The notes under the pieces were generated by a model. It saw only the letters and a list, made by a program, of their open reading frames with translations. It made no database searches and was not told the origin of the DNA. Position numbers and translations under genes: made by a program. A stretch of 62,249 nt of DNA, taken from positions 1 to 62,249 of the forward strand of contig JAGHSY010000061.1 in the NCBI GenBank assembly GCA_018065615.1. The letters run 5' to 3'. This DNA is from Candidatus Colenecus caballi (lineage in GTDB: Bacteria > Bacteroidota > Bacteroidia > Bacteroidales > Bacteroidaceae). The stretch's first letter is position 1. The number at the start of each line of letters is the position of its first letter. Positions 53,169 to 61,775 of the stretch are shown here, in pieces.

Positions 53169-54044
53169 ATGTTACAGTCAATGACAGGTTACGGCAAGGC
53201 CGTGGCTGAAACAGGAGGCAGGAAGGTCATAGTTGAAATCAAATCTCTCAACAGCAAGGCCATGGACATATCAACCAGGATAATGAGTGCCTACAGAGAG
53301 AAAGAACTTGACATACGTTCAAGAATCACAGCCGCTCTGGAACGCGGTAAAGTAGATTTCAGTCTGTATCTGGACACCCAGAACACCCCGCAGACTTCAC
53401 AGAACATTGACCTTGGGGCGTTCATGAACTACCAGAAGATGTTCAATGAAGTTACCCTGAAGACAGGACTTGAACCCGAAGACGAATTCAGTCTGATACT
53501 GCGTATGCCCGATGTCATGAGCAGCAGCCAGCCCGATGAAGTGTCCGATGAGGACTGGGCGGCCGTGTCCGATGCCGTTGACCGCGCCATTGCCGCACTG
53601 GTAGAATACCGCAAGGTTGAAGGAGCCGCTCTTGAAAAGAAGTTCCGTGAGAAAATTTCCAACATTTCTGAACTACTCCAGTCAGTTGCACCGTATGAGA
53701 AGGAGCGCGTTGCCAAAATCAAGGAGCGCATACGCACATCCCTTCAGGAGACCATAGGCAAGGACTATGACGAGAACCGCTTTGAGCAGGAGATGATCTA
53801 CTATATCGAGAAGCTTGACATCAGTGAGGAAAAGCAGCGCCTGGCCAACCACCTTGACTATTTCATAAAGACCATGGAGGAAGGTCACGGACAGGGCAAG
53901 AAGCTTGGTTTCATTGCACAGGAAATGGGCCGTGAAATCAACACCTTGGGCAGCAAGAGCAACCAGGCCGAAATGCAGAACATTGTGGTCCGCATGAAGG
54001 ACGAACTGGAGCAGATCAAGGAACAGGTTCTCAATGCAATGTAA
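53169..54044 (+). CDS. YicC/YloC-family endoribonuclease
   Basis: A 291-residue protein starting MLQSMTGYGKAVAE, the family signature; a longer upstream frame is rejected because it crosses both promoters. The C-terminal DUF1732 part has HLDYFIKTMEEGHGQGKKLGFIAQEMGREINTLGSKS. Family members are endoribonucleases linked to stress. It leads yicC-gmk-nadD, a common bacterial order, with gaps of three bases and then an overlap. Confidence 0.9.
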   Translation: MLQSMTGYGKAVAETGGRKVIVEIKSLNSKAMDISTRIMSAYREKELDIRSRITAALERGKVDFSLYLDTQNTPQTSQNIDLGAFMNYQKMFNEVTLKTGLEPEDEFSLILRMPDVMSSSQPDEVSDEDWAAVSDAVDRAIAALVEYRKVEGAALEKKFREKISNISELLQSVAPYEKERVAKIKERIRTSLQETIGKDYDENRFEQEMIYYIEKLDISEEKQRLANHLDYFIKTMEEGHGQGKKLGFIAQEMGREINTLGSKSNQAEMQNIVVRMKDELEQIKEQVLNAM

Positions 54045-54047
54045 GCA

Positions 54048-54617
54048 ATGAAAGGCAAGTGTCTCATTTTTTCAGCCCCGTCAGGCTCAGGCAAGTCAAC
54101 AATAATCAACAGCCTGCTCCTTCACCCCGAACTGAAGATGGAGTTTTCCATTTCGGCCACCAGCCGCGCCCCACGCGGAACTGAAAGGAACGGTGTGGAA
54201 TACTTTTTCCTTTCATCCGATGAATTCCGCAGCCGCATTGACGCCGGTGACTTTCTTGAATATGAGGAAGTCTATAGCGGCTGTTTCTACGGCACGCTCA
54301 AACAGCAGGTCGAAAAGCGCCTTGAAGCCGGCATGAACGTTGTGTTCGATGTCGATGTCAAGGGCGGATGCAACATAAAGAAGTATTTCGGTGACCGCGC
54401 GCTGTCTGTGTTCATACAGCCCCCATCGGTCCGGGAACTTGAGAAACGCCTCATAGGCCGCGGCACAGACACCCCTGAAATGATTGCAAAAAGGGTGGCA
54501 AAGGCCGAATACGAACTTTCCTTCGCACCCCAGTTTGACGTTGTCATTGTCAATGATGTCCTTGAGGATGCGCAGCAGAAAGCCCTGTCAACCATTCGCA
54601 GCTTTCTTAATGTCTGA
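54048..54617 (+). CDS. gmk: Guanylate kinase
   Basis: A 189-residue GMP kinase (GMP + ATP to GDP + ADP). P-loop FSAPSGSGKST, GMP-binding SATSRAPRGTERNGVEYFF and DVDVKGG are all present. Confidence 0.95.
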   Translation: MKGKCLIFSAPSGSGKSTIINSLLLHPELKMEFSISATSRAPRGTERNGVEYFFLSSDEFRSRIDAGDFLEYEEVYSGCFYGTLKQQVEKRLEAGMNVVFDVDVKGGCNIKKYFGDRALSVFIQPPSVRELEKRLIGRGTDTPEMIAKRVAKAEYELSFAPQFDVVIVNDVLEDAQQKALSTIRSFLNV

Positions 54618-55188
54618 CAAAATCAGGACCGCCCTGTTCGGCGGCACGTTCAACCCCTTCCACAACGGCCATCTGGCCATTGCAAGGAGTGTCATAAGAC
54701 AAGGTCTGGCAGACGAACTATGGCTGCTTGTCACCCCATGCAACCCATGGAAGGAAGGACGCCGTCTGCTTGACAATGACCTGCGCCTTGAAATGGTCAG
54801 CCAGGCCGTGAGCGGCATTCCCGGCGTGTCCGCATCGGACTATGAGTTCAGTCTGCCGGTACCTTCATACACAGCCAACACCCTGCGCCACATTAAGTCC
54901 GATTATCCCGACCGCGAATTCATTCTGACCATAGGTGCGGACAACTGGGTGGAGTTTGACAGATGGCGCGACTGGCAGTATATTCTGGACAACTTCAAAG
55001 TCATTGTCTATCCGCGCACAGGCTGCAGCATAGGACAGCTGCCGGACGGTGTCACTCTGCTGGACTGTCCGCTTGTCGATACCAGTTCAACGGAGATTGT
55101 AGCCAGAATCAGGGAAGGTCTGCCTATAGACACGCTGGTCCCGGCAAGCGTTGCCAGGACCATATCGGAATTGGGACTTTACAGATGA
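54610..55188 (+). CDS. nadD: Nicotinate-nucleotide adenylyltransferase
   Basis: A 192-residue NadD making deamido-NAD from NaMN and ATP. Start 54610 gives MSDKIRTALFGGTFNPFHNGHL; the longer frame upstream runs antiparallel to nothing useful and lies inside gmk. The second motif is VDTSSTEIVARI. Overlaps gmk by eight bases. Its stop directly abuts the stop of convergent ispF with no bases between. Confidence 0.94.
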   Translation: MSDKIRTALFGGTFNPFHNGHLAIARSVIRQGLADELWLLVTPCNPWKEGRRLLDNDLRLEMVSQAVSGIPGVSASDYEFSLPVPSYTANTLRHIKSDYPDREFILTIGADNWVEFDRWRDWQYILDNFKVIVYPRTGCSIGQLPDGVTLLDCPLVDTSSTEIVARIREGLPIDTLVPASVARTISELGLYR

Positions 55189-55662
55189 TTATTTTTCAAT
55201 GAGAGCTACCGCATGTGCGGCAATGCCCTCCTGACGGCCGGTGAATCCCAGGCCTTCAGTCGTTGTGGCCTTTATTGACACGCAGTCTTCAGGCACGCCC
55301 ATTATCCCGGCAAGCACTTTCTGCATCTCAGGAATATGGGGATTGAGCTTAGGCTGTTCAGCGCATACGGTTGCGTCAACGTTACCAATCCTGAAGCCCT
55401 TCTCATGGAGCAGTTCCACAGTCTTTGCCAGCAGTATCTTGCTGTCAATGTTCTTGAACTGCGGATCCCTGTCCGGGAAATGGTAACCTATGTCACGCAG
55501 TGCAGCAGCCCCCAGCAGGGCATCACAGATGGCATGGATCAGCACATCGGCATCGGAATGCCCCAGCAGTCCCATCTCATACTCCAGGCGTATTCCGCCA
55601 AGCCACAGTTCGCGCCCGCACACAAGGCGGTGGACATCATATCCGTATCCTACTCTTATCAT
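55189..55662 (-). CDS. ispF: 2-C-methyl-D-erythritol 2,4-cyclodiphosphate synthase
   Basis: A 157-residue IspF, MEP pathway step five. Metal ligands Asp9 and His11 in GYGYDVHRL and the His of LLGHSDADVLIHAICDALLG are present; the end has TEGLGFTGRQEGIAAHAV. The ATG overlaps the porV stop by four bases. Confidence 0.96.
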   Translation of the reverse strand: MIRVGYGYDVHRLVCGRELWLGGIRLEYEMGLLGHSDADVLIHAICDALLGAAALRDIGYHFPDRDPQFKNIDSKILLAKTVELLHEKGFRIGNVDATVCAEQPKLNPHIPEMQKVLAGIMGVPEDCVSIKATTTEGLGFTGRQEGIAAHAVALIEK

Positions 55663-56876
55663 CGGCCTACAATTGCTTTCAGTCCGTCCATATCAAATGA
55701 CAGCGTAAAGCGCAGAGTCTGGTCCAGAGGATTGCTCTGTGCCGTTGAAATCAGATATGCGGCATCAAGTGAAAAGACATTCATTCTGAAACCGGCGCCC
55801 ACAGTGAAATACTTGCGGTTGCCCTTGTATTCGTTCTCGTAATGGTATCCGCCGCGCACAAAGAACTGGTCATTGTAGTTGTATTCGGCGCCCACGCCCC
55901 AGTAAATTTCACGCAGTTCCTCTTCAAAGCCGCCCGGAGCGTCACTGAATGACTTGAACATTCCCGCAATTGGCGACATTTCATTATAGCCTGTCGATGT
56001 CAGCCACTGGGCATATTCCGATGTGAACGTCAGATCTGAAGGATCCAGTTCCGGGTACTGTTCCTCCATGAACTGAGCGTATGTAGGCCTGGTGGGAACC
56101 ATCAGCTTGTTGGCATCGGCACTCAGTGAGAAGGAATTGTATTCGTCAACAGGAATGGTCAGTGATACGCCAAGACGCAGGTTGGTGGGTATGAACTCAT
56201 TGGTCTGGCCACCGTCATAGGAAATCTTGCTGCCTATGTTTGATGCGTTGAGACCAAGTCCGAAAAGACAGTCGCGGCGCCCCAGTCCGATGTAGTTCTG
56301 ATAGAACATGGATATATCGGCAGAAAAAGCCTTGCCGGGATTCACGTCATCGGAATAGTTGTACTGCAGGTCAGAATAGATGAAACGCATGCCTACAGCG
56401 GCTGACAGGGTTTCAGACAGTTTTCTTGAATAGTCAAAATCCACTGCCATCTCATACGGATGGATTATGACCTGTGACGACCCTGTTATTGCAATGACCT
56501 CGCCAAGAGAGAAATATGTCAGTGAGGCGCTCAGTGCAGAATAGTCGTCAAGCTTGTAGAAGCCTGTCAGATTGGCCAGGTCAATGTCACTTACCAGCTT
56601 TCTCAACCATGGTGTGTAGCAGAGCGAAAGACCCGCCTGACTTGCCGTGAACGGATACTTTGACGGGTTCCAGTACTGGCTGTTGTTATCGAAATATGGA
56701 TCTGTCGCGCAGCCCACATCACCCATGGAGCCGGCTCTTGAGTCAGGAGCAATGGACAATGATGTCACGCCTGTATAGACCGGATTGAACTGGTCCTTCT
56801 GTGCTGACACGGCCAATGCCGGCAGGAGCATTCCCGCCATAACGGCCAGTCTGAATATTCTGTTTGTCTTCATCAT
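55659..56876 (-). CDS. porV: Type IX secretion outer-membrane protein PorV
   Basis: A 405-residue outer-membrane barrel of the FadL-like PorV group. The signal peptide ends VSAQ; the mature start, TSLSIAPDSRAGSMGDVGCATDP followed by YWNPSKYPF, is the PorV signature. PorV carries cargo from SprA to PorU. porU lies upstream in the same operon with a 32-base gap, supporting the pairing. Confidence 0.9.
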   Translation of the reverse strand: MMKTNRIFRLAVMAGMLLPALAVSAQKDQFNPVYTGVTSLSIAPDSRAGSMGDVGCATDPYFDNNSQYWNPSKYPFTASQAGLSLCYTPWLRKLVSDIDLANLTGFYKLDDYSALSASLTYFSLGEVIAITGSSQVIIHPYEMAVDFDYSRKLSETLSAAVGMRFIYSDLQYNYSDDVNPGKAFSADISMFYQNYIGLGRRDCLFGLGLNASNIGSKISYDGGQTNEFIPTNLRLGVSLTIPVDEYNSFSLSADANKLMVPTRPTYAQFMEEQYPELDPSDLTFTSEYAQWLTSTGYNEMSPIAGMFKSFSDAPGGFEEELREIYWGVGAEYNYNDQFFVRGGYHYENEYKGNRKYFTVGAGFRMNVFSLDAAYLISTAQSNPLDQTLRFTLSFDMDGLKAIVGR

Positions 56877-56908
56877 ACTAATAACTGCAAAACAGGACGA
56901 TTATTGTA

Positions 56909-59900
56909 TCAGGGTCCCACAATAACAAGCTTGCAGGACACGCTTGCGCTTGCGCTGTCCGGTCCGCTTACCGTAGCGCGCGTCAGGTACAGTCCGGGCT
57001 GCATGCGGTGTCCGCTGTTACCGGACAGGTTCCAGGTAACCATGGTAACCCCTGAATCCGATGAGCCGTCGGCCTGTCCGGTCCACTGAATCATGCCGTT
57101 AGAGTCTGCCACCTGGATGACGACCCTTGTGCCTGGTCCCGGACGGTCATGGGTGACCACAAACGTTGTGCTCTCACGTGCCGGACTGTCGGTCACATCA
57201 ATTGAAAGTTCCGGTTTCAGGTCACTTACCACCTTGAATCCCAGCCATACGGTCGATGAGTTGTTCACCGCATCCCAGGCACGCAGCATCAGAGTGTGCC
57301 TGCCCTCAGGAAGAGCCGGCAGGCTGAAAGTGACGCGGCCGGTCTTGTAGTCACCCGCATTGCCTGTATAGCAGTCATTCAGCACCCATGTCCAATTCGG
57401 ATTGTTGTCCACCACCAGCAGTATATCATGACCGGTACCGTTGCCGGACGTATTCAGACCCGAATCATCGGACAGGTCAGCCACCAGCATAGGTGTGGCA
57501 TTGACATTGCCGCCATACTGGAATGACGGAGTGTTCAGGAACAGCCTTATTTCAGGTCCGATGGTGTCGGCGGACAGCGTACTTGCGGTTCCGCCCACCA
57601 CAAAGTCTTCATAATAACCGTTAGCAGACATCCTGTGGTCGTCTGAAATGGCATACAGACATATACGGCCGTTCTCATCGGAATAGTTTATGTCCAGCGG
57701 CACGGGGAACGAGAACTCAAAACTGCCGTTTCTGACAGAATCACGGCCATTGAACAGTACTCTGTCATGGTCCGAATATGTGAACGGAGAATCGGCCGTC
57801 TTCAGATTATTGCGTGTAGTGATGAGCCGTTCGCTGTCATAGACCGTGCTGAACAGTTCACCGTTGAAACTGTCCGCTCTCTTTCCGTTCATCTCAATGT
57901 GACCGCAGACCTTTACGACCATTCCTGCGCTGACTGTATCGGAACAGTTTGCAAAAGAGTCAACGACGGCAGTCATCTCTGCAACAGCCAGATGCAGTGC
58001 CGGATCACCCAGAAGCACATAATGCAGCTTGTTTTCAGAATAATCCTGATTTCCCGAACCGGTTGAGACAAGTTCGTTCTTTGCCAGTCTGAGAGCATCG
58101 CCAAGAGCGTTGTCCGGATTGGTCACATACTTGGAGAAACTGCGGTTGATATATCTGTTCAGTGAAGCATACACTGTCCTGGTGGTGGTAAGCATACCTA
58201 TTGCACCTCCGTTTTCATTCCTCATCAGATTCATGCCCAGACTCTCAAGCCGTGAATCAAAAGGAGCAATGTCACATGACGCGGTTATCCAGAACGGCAG
58301 GCGGTCAGACTTGATGGCACTCATGTCCGCCTTGTCCAGGACCAGCTCATGGGACAGGACCTCGGTGCTGCCATGTCCCGAATAGTTTACTATCAGAGCA
58401 CCGTCCTCAAAGTACTCAAGCAGCTGCTTGCGGATTTGAGGGTAGCTGTTGTATGAAGCCGTCACCTCCATCCTGTAGGCATCCCAATAAATTTTCCTGA
58501 TGTCAACAGCCCTGTTCTGCATTCCAATGACATCGGCCACAGCATCGGCATCCTCCATGTGGACATTGTTGTCACCGTCATCGCCCAGAACCAGAATCCG
58601 GTTGCACCAGTTTCCGGCATATGTACCACTCATATAGGCGGCAATCATGTCAACCTTCCTATCTGCCTGCTGAGCAGTTGACACCGGCAGCCGCCCGACT
58701 CCAAGGTCCACCTTCTCTGCCAGCAGATTACTGCCCTCACTGTCATCAAGAAGGCCGAAATAGTCTTCCATCACATACGATGCAGTATGGCTGAGCGAAC
58801 TGTATGACTCATAGCAAAGCAGATAATCATCCGGATCCATGCCTTTCCATTCCGATACATGCATGCGGTTGTCCCATGCCCCGTCTCCCATCAGAAGCAG
58901 GTAGCGCGGTCCGCCTTCCACACCGGCACGGTCATACAGCATCTTCATGAAACGGCGTATGGCAGTAGCGTCAGGAGTGCCCGATGAGAACTCATTATAT
59001 ACCATATCGGCACGTACCACCTCCACGTCAAGACCATCAGACTCCCTATGCAGAGCCGCAAGACGGCTTGCAGGTCTCATGAGTTTTCCCGATGCAGGAA
59101 TCAGAATCACCATGTCAACAGAGTCCAGAGCATGCAGGTCCTGACAGGCAACGGTGCCGACCACCTCAGGTTCCGGGAAACTGCCGTGCTGGTCAACAGC
59201 CAGCAGAATGTCATCGGACCTGTATGATGCACTCAGGGTCATGGTCCTGCCATCGGCAAAGACAGAAGGTATGACACAGGCACTGTCCCGGCTGATACGC
59301 CAAACTGAAACATCAGGACTGCTATCTTCTATACGGAAACTTACATCACTCAAGTCCGCACCCGTTCTGAAAACGGTATATGAGCCATACATGGCAAGCC
59401 TGCGTCTGTAATTCAGACGGATGAAATCCAAATGGCCCGACACGCCGGCCTGCCTGTTGTGAGTCAACCTGATTATTGTATTGTCGGTAAACTGGCCCCT
59501 GCTCAGGAATGTCTTCTGTGCCACATTGCCAGTCGAATTGAGTGGCGTCGAACCTATGGAAAGCTGCCCCAGCTGTCCGCCGTTAACCGTCAGATCAAGG
59601 CTTGTCGGCACCTGTGACGCAGCAGAAAAGGCCACAGCGACCTGTACGCTGTCAGGAATGATTCCGTCTGTCCTGAAAGTGTATGAGCATGTACCGCCAT
59701 TGGCATAATCATACTTTTCAAAGAATCTGCGACCGCTGTGATACCAGCTGAACTCATCCGGATCATAAACCTGAAAATCCGGAAATGATGTCATCAGACA
59801 GTCCGATACTGAATCCGATTCCACTGTGCCGAATGCAGACGGCATGGCATCGGACCTGTCTGTCAGAAAATAGCAGCCATAGTCCGAATATGTATTTACG

Positions 59901-60616
59901 CTGTGGACATACCCGTCATCCTCAAGTGTCCAGCTGACCGGTCCCTGAGCATAGAACAGAACGCCGTCCGATGTACGCCATAGAGCCTGTTCCGGAAGGT
60001 CGTCCACAAGGTCCTGTATGTCAGTTTCAGGAAGGACCGCGCCGCCGTAACCGAAAAGACGCACCTTGGACGGATCACTGAAACCCATTGAACGCAGTTT
60101 ATCATTGGACAGTCTGTAAACGCCGGTCTGCGGGACCCGAATCTTGACCCATCGGCCTGAACTCAGGACTGAATGGCGGACGTAACGCTCTGCCGGGTCC
60201 GTCCTGCCCGGAGAAGCCTGATGTACAGCCTCCAGTACAGGCTTGTATGAGCCTATGGCATACACTCTGCCGTTACGTTTCATCAGAGGCATGAAGCCCA
60301 TGTCAAGTGTAGCGCTGCCCTTGGATACGCCCATGAAAGAATTCACCTCAGGCCATGAGGGAATGTCATCAGGGGTAAGGTTCCAGCGTTTTAGGTCCTT
60401 GTCGTCAAGCGGAATCAGTTCCGGATATTCAATCTGCGCCGTATATGAAGAATCGGACCACCCGTCTTCCAGCTGGAACTGATAAGAATACCACGGGCGC
60501 ATGGAATCAGCCTGAACGGACTGCCACTGTGAGTCCACAATCCTGCCTCTCTGCGCGCTGACGCCAACGGCACCGCACAGAAGGAAAAGCAATACTGTCA
60601 GCGCCCCTCTCTTCAA
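56909..60616 (-). CDS. porU: Type IX secretion sortase PorU
   Basis: A 1235-residue C25 gingipain-like sortase that removes the C-terminal signal of type IX cargo and attaches the protein at the surface. The signal peptide ends VSAQ. The catalytic part has LLLMGDGAWDNR, a His in NYSGHGSTE (about residue 745) and the Cys in ITASCDIAPFD (about 780). The C-terminal 90 residues resemble the non-cleaved sorting-like domain (YLTRATVSG). It lies three bases after the FAH-family gene and before porV. Confidence 0.93.
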   Translation of the reverse strand: MKRGALTVLLFLLCGAVGVSAQRGRIVDSQWQSVQADSMRPWYSYQFQLEDGWSDSSYTAQIEYPELIPLDDKDLKRWNLTPDDIPSWPEVNSFMGVSKGSATLDMGFMPLMKRNGRVYAIGSYKPVLEAVHQASPGRTDPAERYVRHSVLSSGRWVKIRVPQTGVYRLSNDKLRSMGFSDPSKVRLFGYGGAVLPETDIQDLVDDLPEQALWRTSDGVLFYAQGPVSWTLEDDGYVHSVNTYSDYGCYFLTDRSDAMPSAFGTVESDSVSDCLMTSFPDFQVYDPDEFSWYHSGRRFFEKYDYANGGTCSYTFRTDGIIPDSVQVAVAFSAASQVPTSLDLTVNGGQLGQLSIGSTPLNSTGNVAQKTFLSRGQFTDNTIIRLTHNRQAGVSGHLDFIRLNYRRRLAMYGSYTVFRTGADLSDVSFRIEDSSPDVSVWRISRDSACVIPSVFADGRTMTLSASYRSDDILLAVDQHGSFPEPEVVGTVACQDLHALDSVDMVILIPASGKLMRPASRLAALHRESDGLDVEVVRADMVYNEFSSGTPDATAIRRFMKMLYDRAGVEGGPRYLLLMGDGAWDNRMHVSEWKGMDPDDYLLCYESYSSLSHTASYVMEDYFGLLDDSEGSNLLAEKVDLGVGRLPVSTAQQADRKVDMIAAYMSGTYAGNWCNRILVLGDDGDNNVHMEDADAVADVIGMQNRAVDIRKIYWDAYRMEVTASYNSYPQIRKQLLEYFEDGALIVNYSGHGSTEVLSHELVLDKADMSAIKSDRLPFWITASCDIAPFDSRLESLGMNLMRNENGGAIGMLTTTRTVYASLNRYINRSFSKYVTNPDNALGDALRLAKNELVSTGSGNQDYSENKLHYVLLGDPALHLAVAEMTAVVDSFANCSDTVSAGMVVKVCGHIEMNGKRADSFNGELFSTVYDSERLITTRNNLKTADSPFTYSDHDRVLFNGRDSVRNGSFEFSFPVPLDINYSDENGRICLYAISDDHRMSANGYYEDFVVGGTASTLSADTIGPEIRLFLNTPSFQYGGNVNATPMLVADLSDDSGLNTSGNGTGHDILLVVDNNPNWTWVLNDCYTGNAGDYKTGRVTFSLPALPEGRHTLMLRAWDAVNNSSTVWLGFKVVSDLKPELSIDVTDSPARESTTFVVTHDRPGPGTRVVIQVADSNGMIQWTGQADGSSDSGVTMVTWNLSGNSGHRMQPGLYLTRATVSGPDSASASVSCKLVIVGP

Positions 60617-60619
60617 AGT

Positions 60620-61237
60620 CTATCTGATATGAAAATCCAAAACGTTCTTTCCCTCAAGGAATCCCTGCAGATGCTGCCCTATGCTGACCGGCCCCACTCC
60701 CACCGGAGTACCGGTAAAGATCAGATCACCCGTCTTGAGCGTACAGAACGCGCTGACATATTCAATCACCTTTGCAACCGGGTGAATCATATCAGCGGTG
60801 TGTGCCGTCTGCACTGTCTGTCCGTCAATGTCCAGGTTGAAATGCAGGTCCTGCAAGTCTTCCACATTCTCCTTAGGAACCCAGTCGCCCACAACCGCTG
60901 ACTGGTCAAAGCCCTTGCACAGTTCCCAGGGCATACCCTTGCTGCGCAGCTGAGCCTGCAAGTCACGGGCTGTAAAGTCGATGCCCAGCGTCACTGCGTC
61001 CCAATAGCGGTCCGCAAAACGGGCTTCAATGCTCTTGCCCAGACGGCTTATCCTCACCACCAGTTCCGTTTCATAATCCACCCTACCCAGATGGTCAGGC
61101 AGGAAAAACGGCCTGCGGTTCCTCAGGATTGAAGAATCGGGCTTCATGAAAATGACCGGATTCTCCGGTTTTAATAACGTTTCGCCCAGTTCTTTATTGT
61201 GCCGGGCATAGTTCATTCCAACGCAGATTATTTTCAT
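60620..61237 (-). CDS. Fumarylacetoacetate hydrolase family protein
   Basis: A 205-residue single-domain FAH-fold enzyme, start at 61237 (MKIICVGMNYARHNKELG). Metal ligands are likely in DYETELVVRI (two Glu) and GIDFTARDLQ (Asp). The FTGTPVGVGPVSIG block closes the site. Family members cleave C-C bonds of beta-diketones or decarboxylate oxaloacetate or acylpyruvates. Start codon lies five bases after a TAACTTTG element, so the message is nearly leaderless. It heads the FAH-porU-porV-ispF operon. Confidence 0.86.
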   Translation of the reverse strand: MKIICVGMNYARHNKELGETLLKPENPVIFMKPDSSILRNRRPFFLPDHLGRVDYETELVVRISRLGKSIEARFADRYWDAVTLGIDFTARDLQAQLRSKGMPWELCKGFDQSAVVGDWVPKENVEDLQDLHFNLDIDGQTVQTAHTADMIHPVAKVIEYVSAFCTLKTGDLIFTGTPVGVGPVSIGQHLQGFLEGKNVLDFHIR

Positions 61238-61242
61238 ACGGG

Positions 61243-61250
61243 CAAAGTTA
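61243..61250 (-). promoter_or_regulatory. -7 element of the FAH-porU-porV-ispF operon
   Basis: TAACTTTG on the minus strand, five bases before the start codon. Confidence 0.5.
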
Positions 61251-61251
61251 G

Positions 61252-61259
61252 TATCTTTG
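61252..61259 (+). promoter_or_regulatory. -7 element of the eIF1-like gene
   Basis: TATCTTTG, one base from the divergent element; 21 bases before the ATG at 61281. Confidence 0.5.
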
Positions 61260-61280
61260 ATGCAAATTATTATCCGGACT

Positions 61281-61631
61281 ATGGGAAAGAAAGACAACGA
61301 CTGGAAAGACCGCCTTGGTGTAATGTATTCGACCAACCCCGACTACAGCTATCAGACCACAGACAATGAAGAGCCTGCAATGGAACTCCTCCCGCCCCAG
61401 CAGCAGAAACTGCGTCTCAGAATAGAAAAGAACGGCCGCGGCGGCAAGACCGTGACCGTAATATCCGGATTCCAGGGCTCCCAGTCCGATGCCGATTCGC
61501 TGGCCCGCACCCTGAAGACCTTCTGCGGCTGCGGCGGATCGGCCAAAGACGGTGAGATAATCATCCAGGGCGACTTCAGGGAAAAGCTCATTGCCAAGCT
61601 TAAGGCGCTTGGATACAGCCAGACAAAATAA
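61281..61631 (+). CDS. SUI1/eIF1-like translation factor (YciH family)
   Basis: A 116-residue protein whose second half is a SUI1 domain: LRLRIEKNGRGGKTVTVISG, then KTFCGCGGSAKDGEIIIQGD and a closing ALGYSQTK. YciH-type proteins bind the 30S subunit and can discriminate at start codons. Start at 61281 (MGKKDNDWKDRLGVMYSTNP) fits the -7 element better than an ATG 24 bases upstream. Confidence 0.9.
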   Translation: MGKKDNDWKDRLGVMYSTNPDYSYQTTDNEEPAMELLPPQQQKLRLRIEKNGRGGKTVTVISGFQGSQSDADSLARTLKTFCGCGGSAKDGEIIIQGDFREKLIAKLKALGYSQTK

Positions 61632-61775
61632 CGCAGGTGCGGAAGGATTTCCACTGTCACGGTATGACACGGCGCGGCACTACAACATGACAGCCCAAGG
61701 TTTTAATGTAATTCTCAGCGCAGGTTTCAGCGTATTCTGCGCCGACAGACAAGTAGTTCACACCCCTATGCTGTT

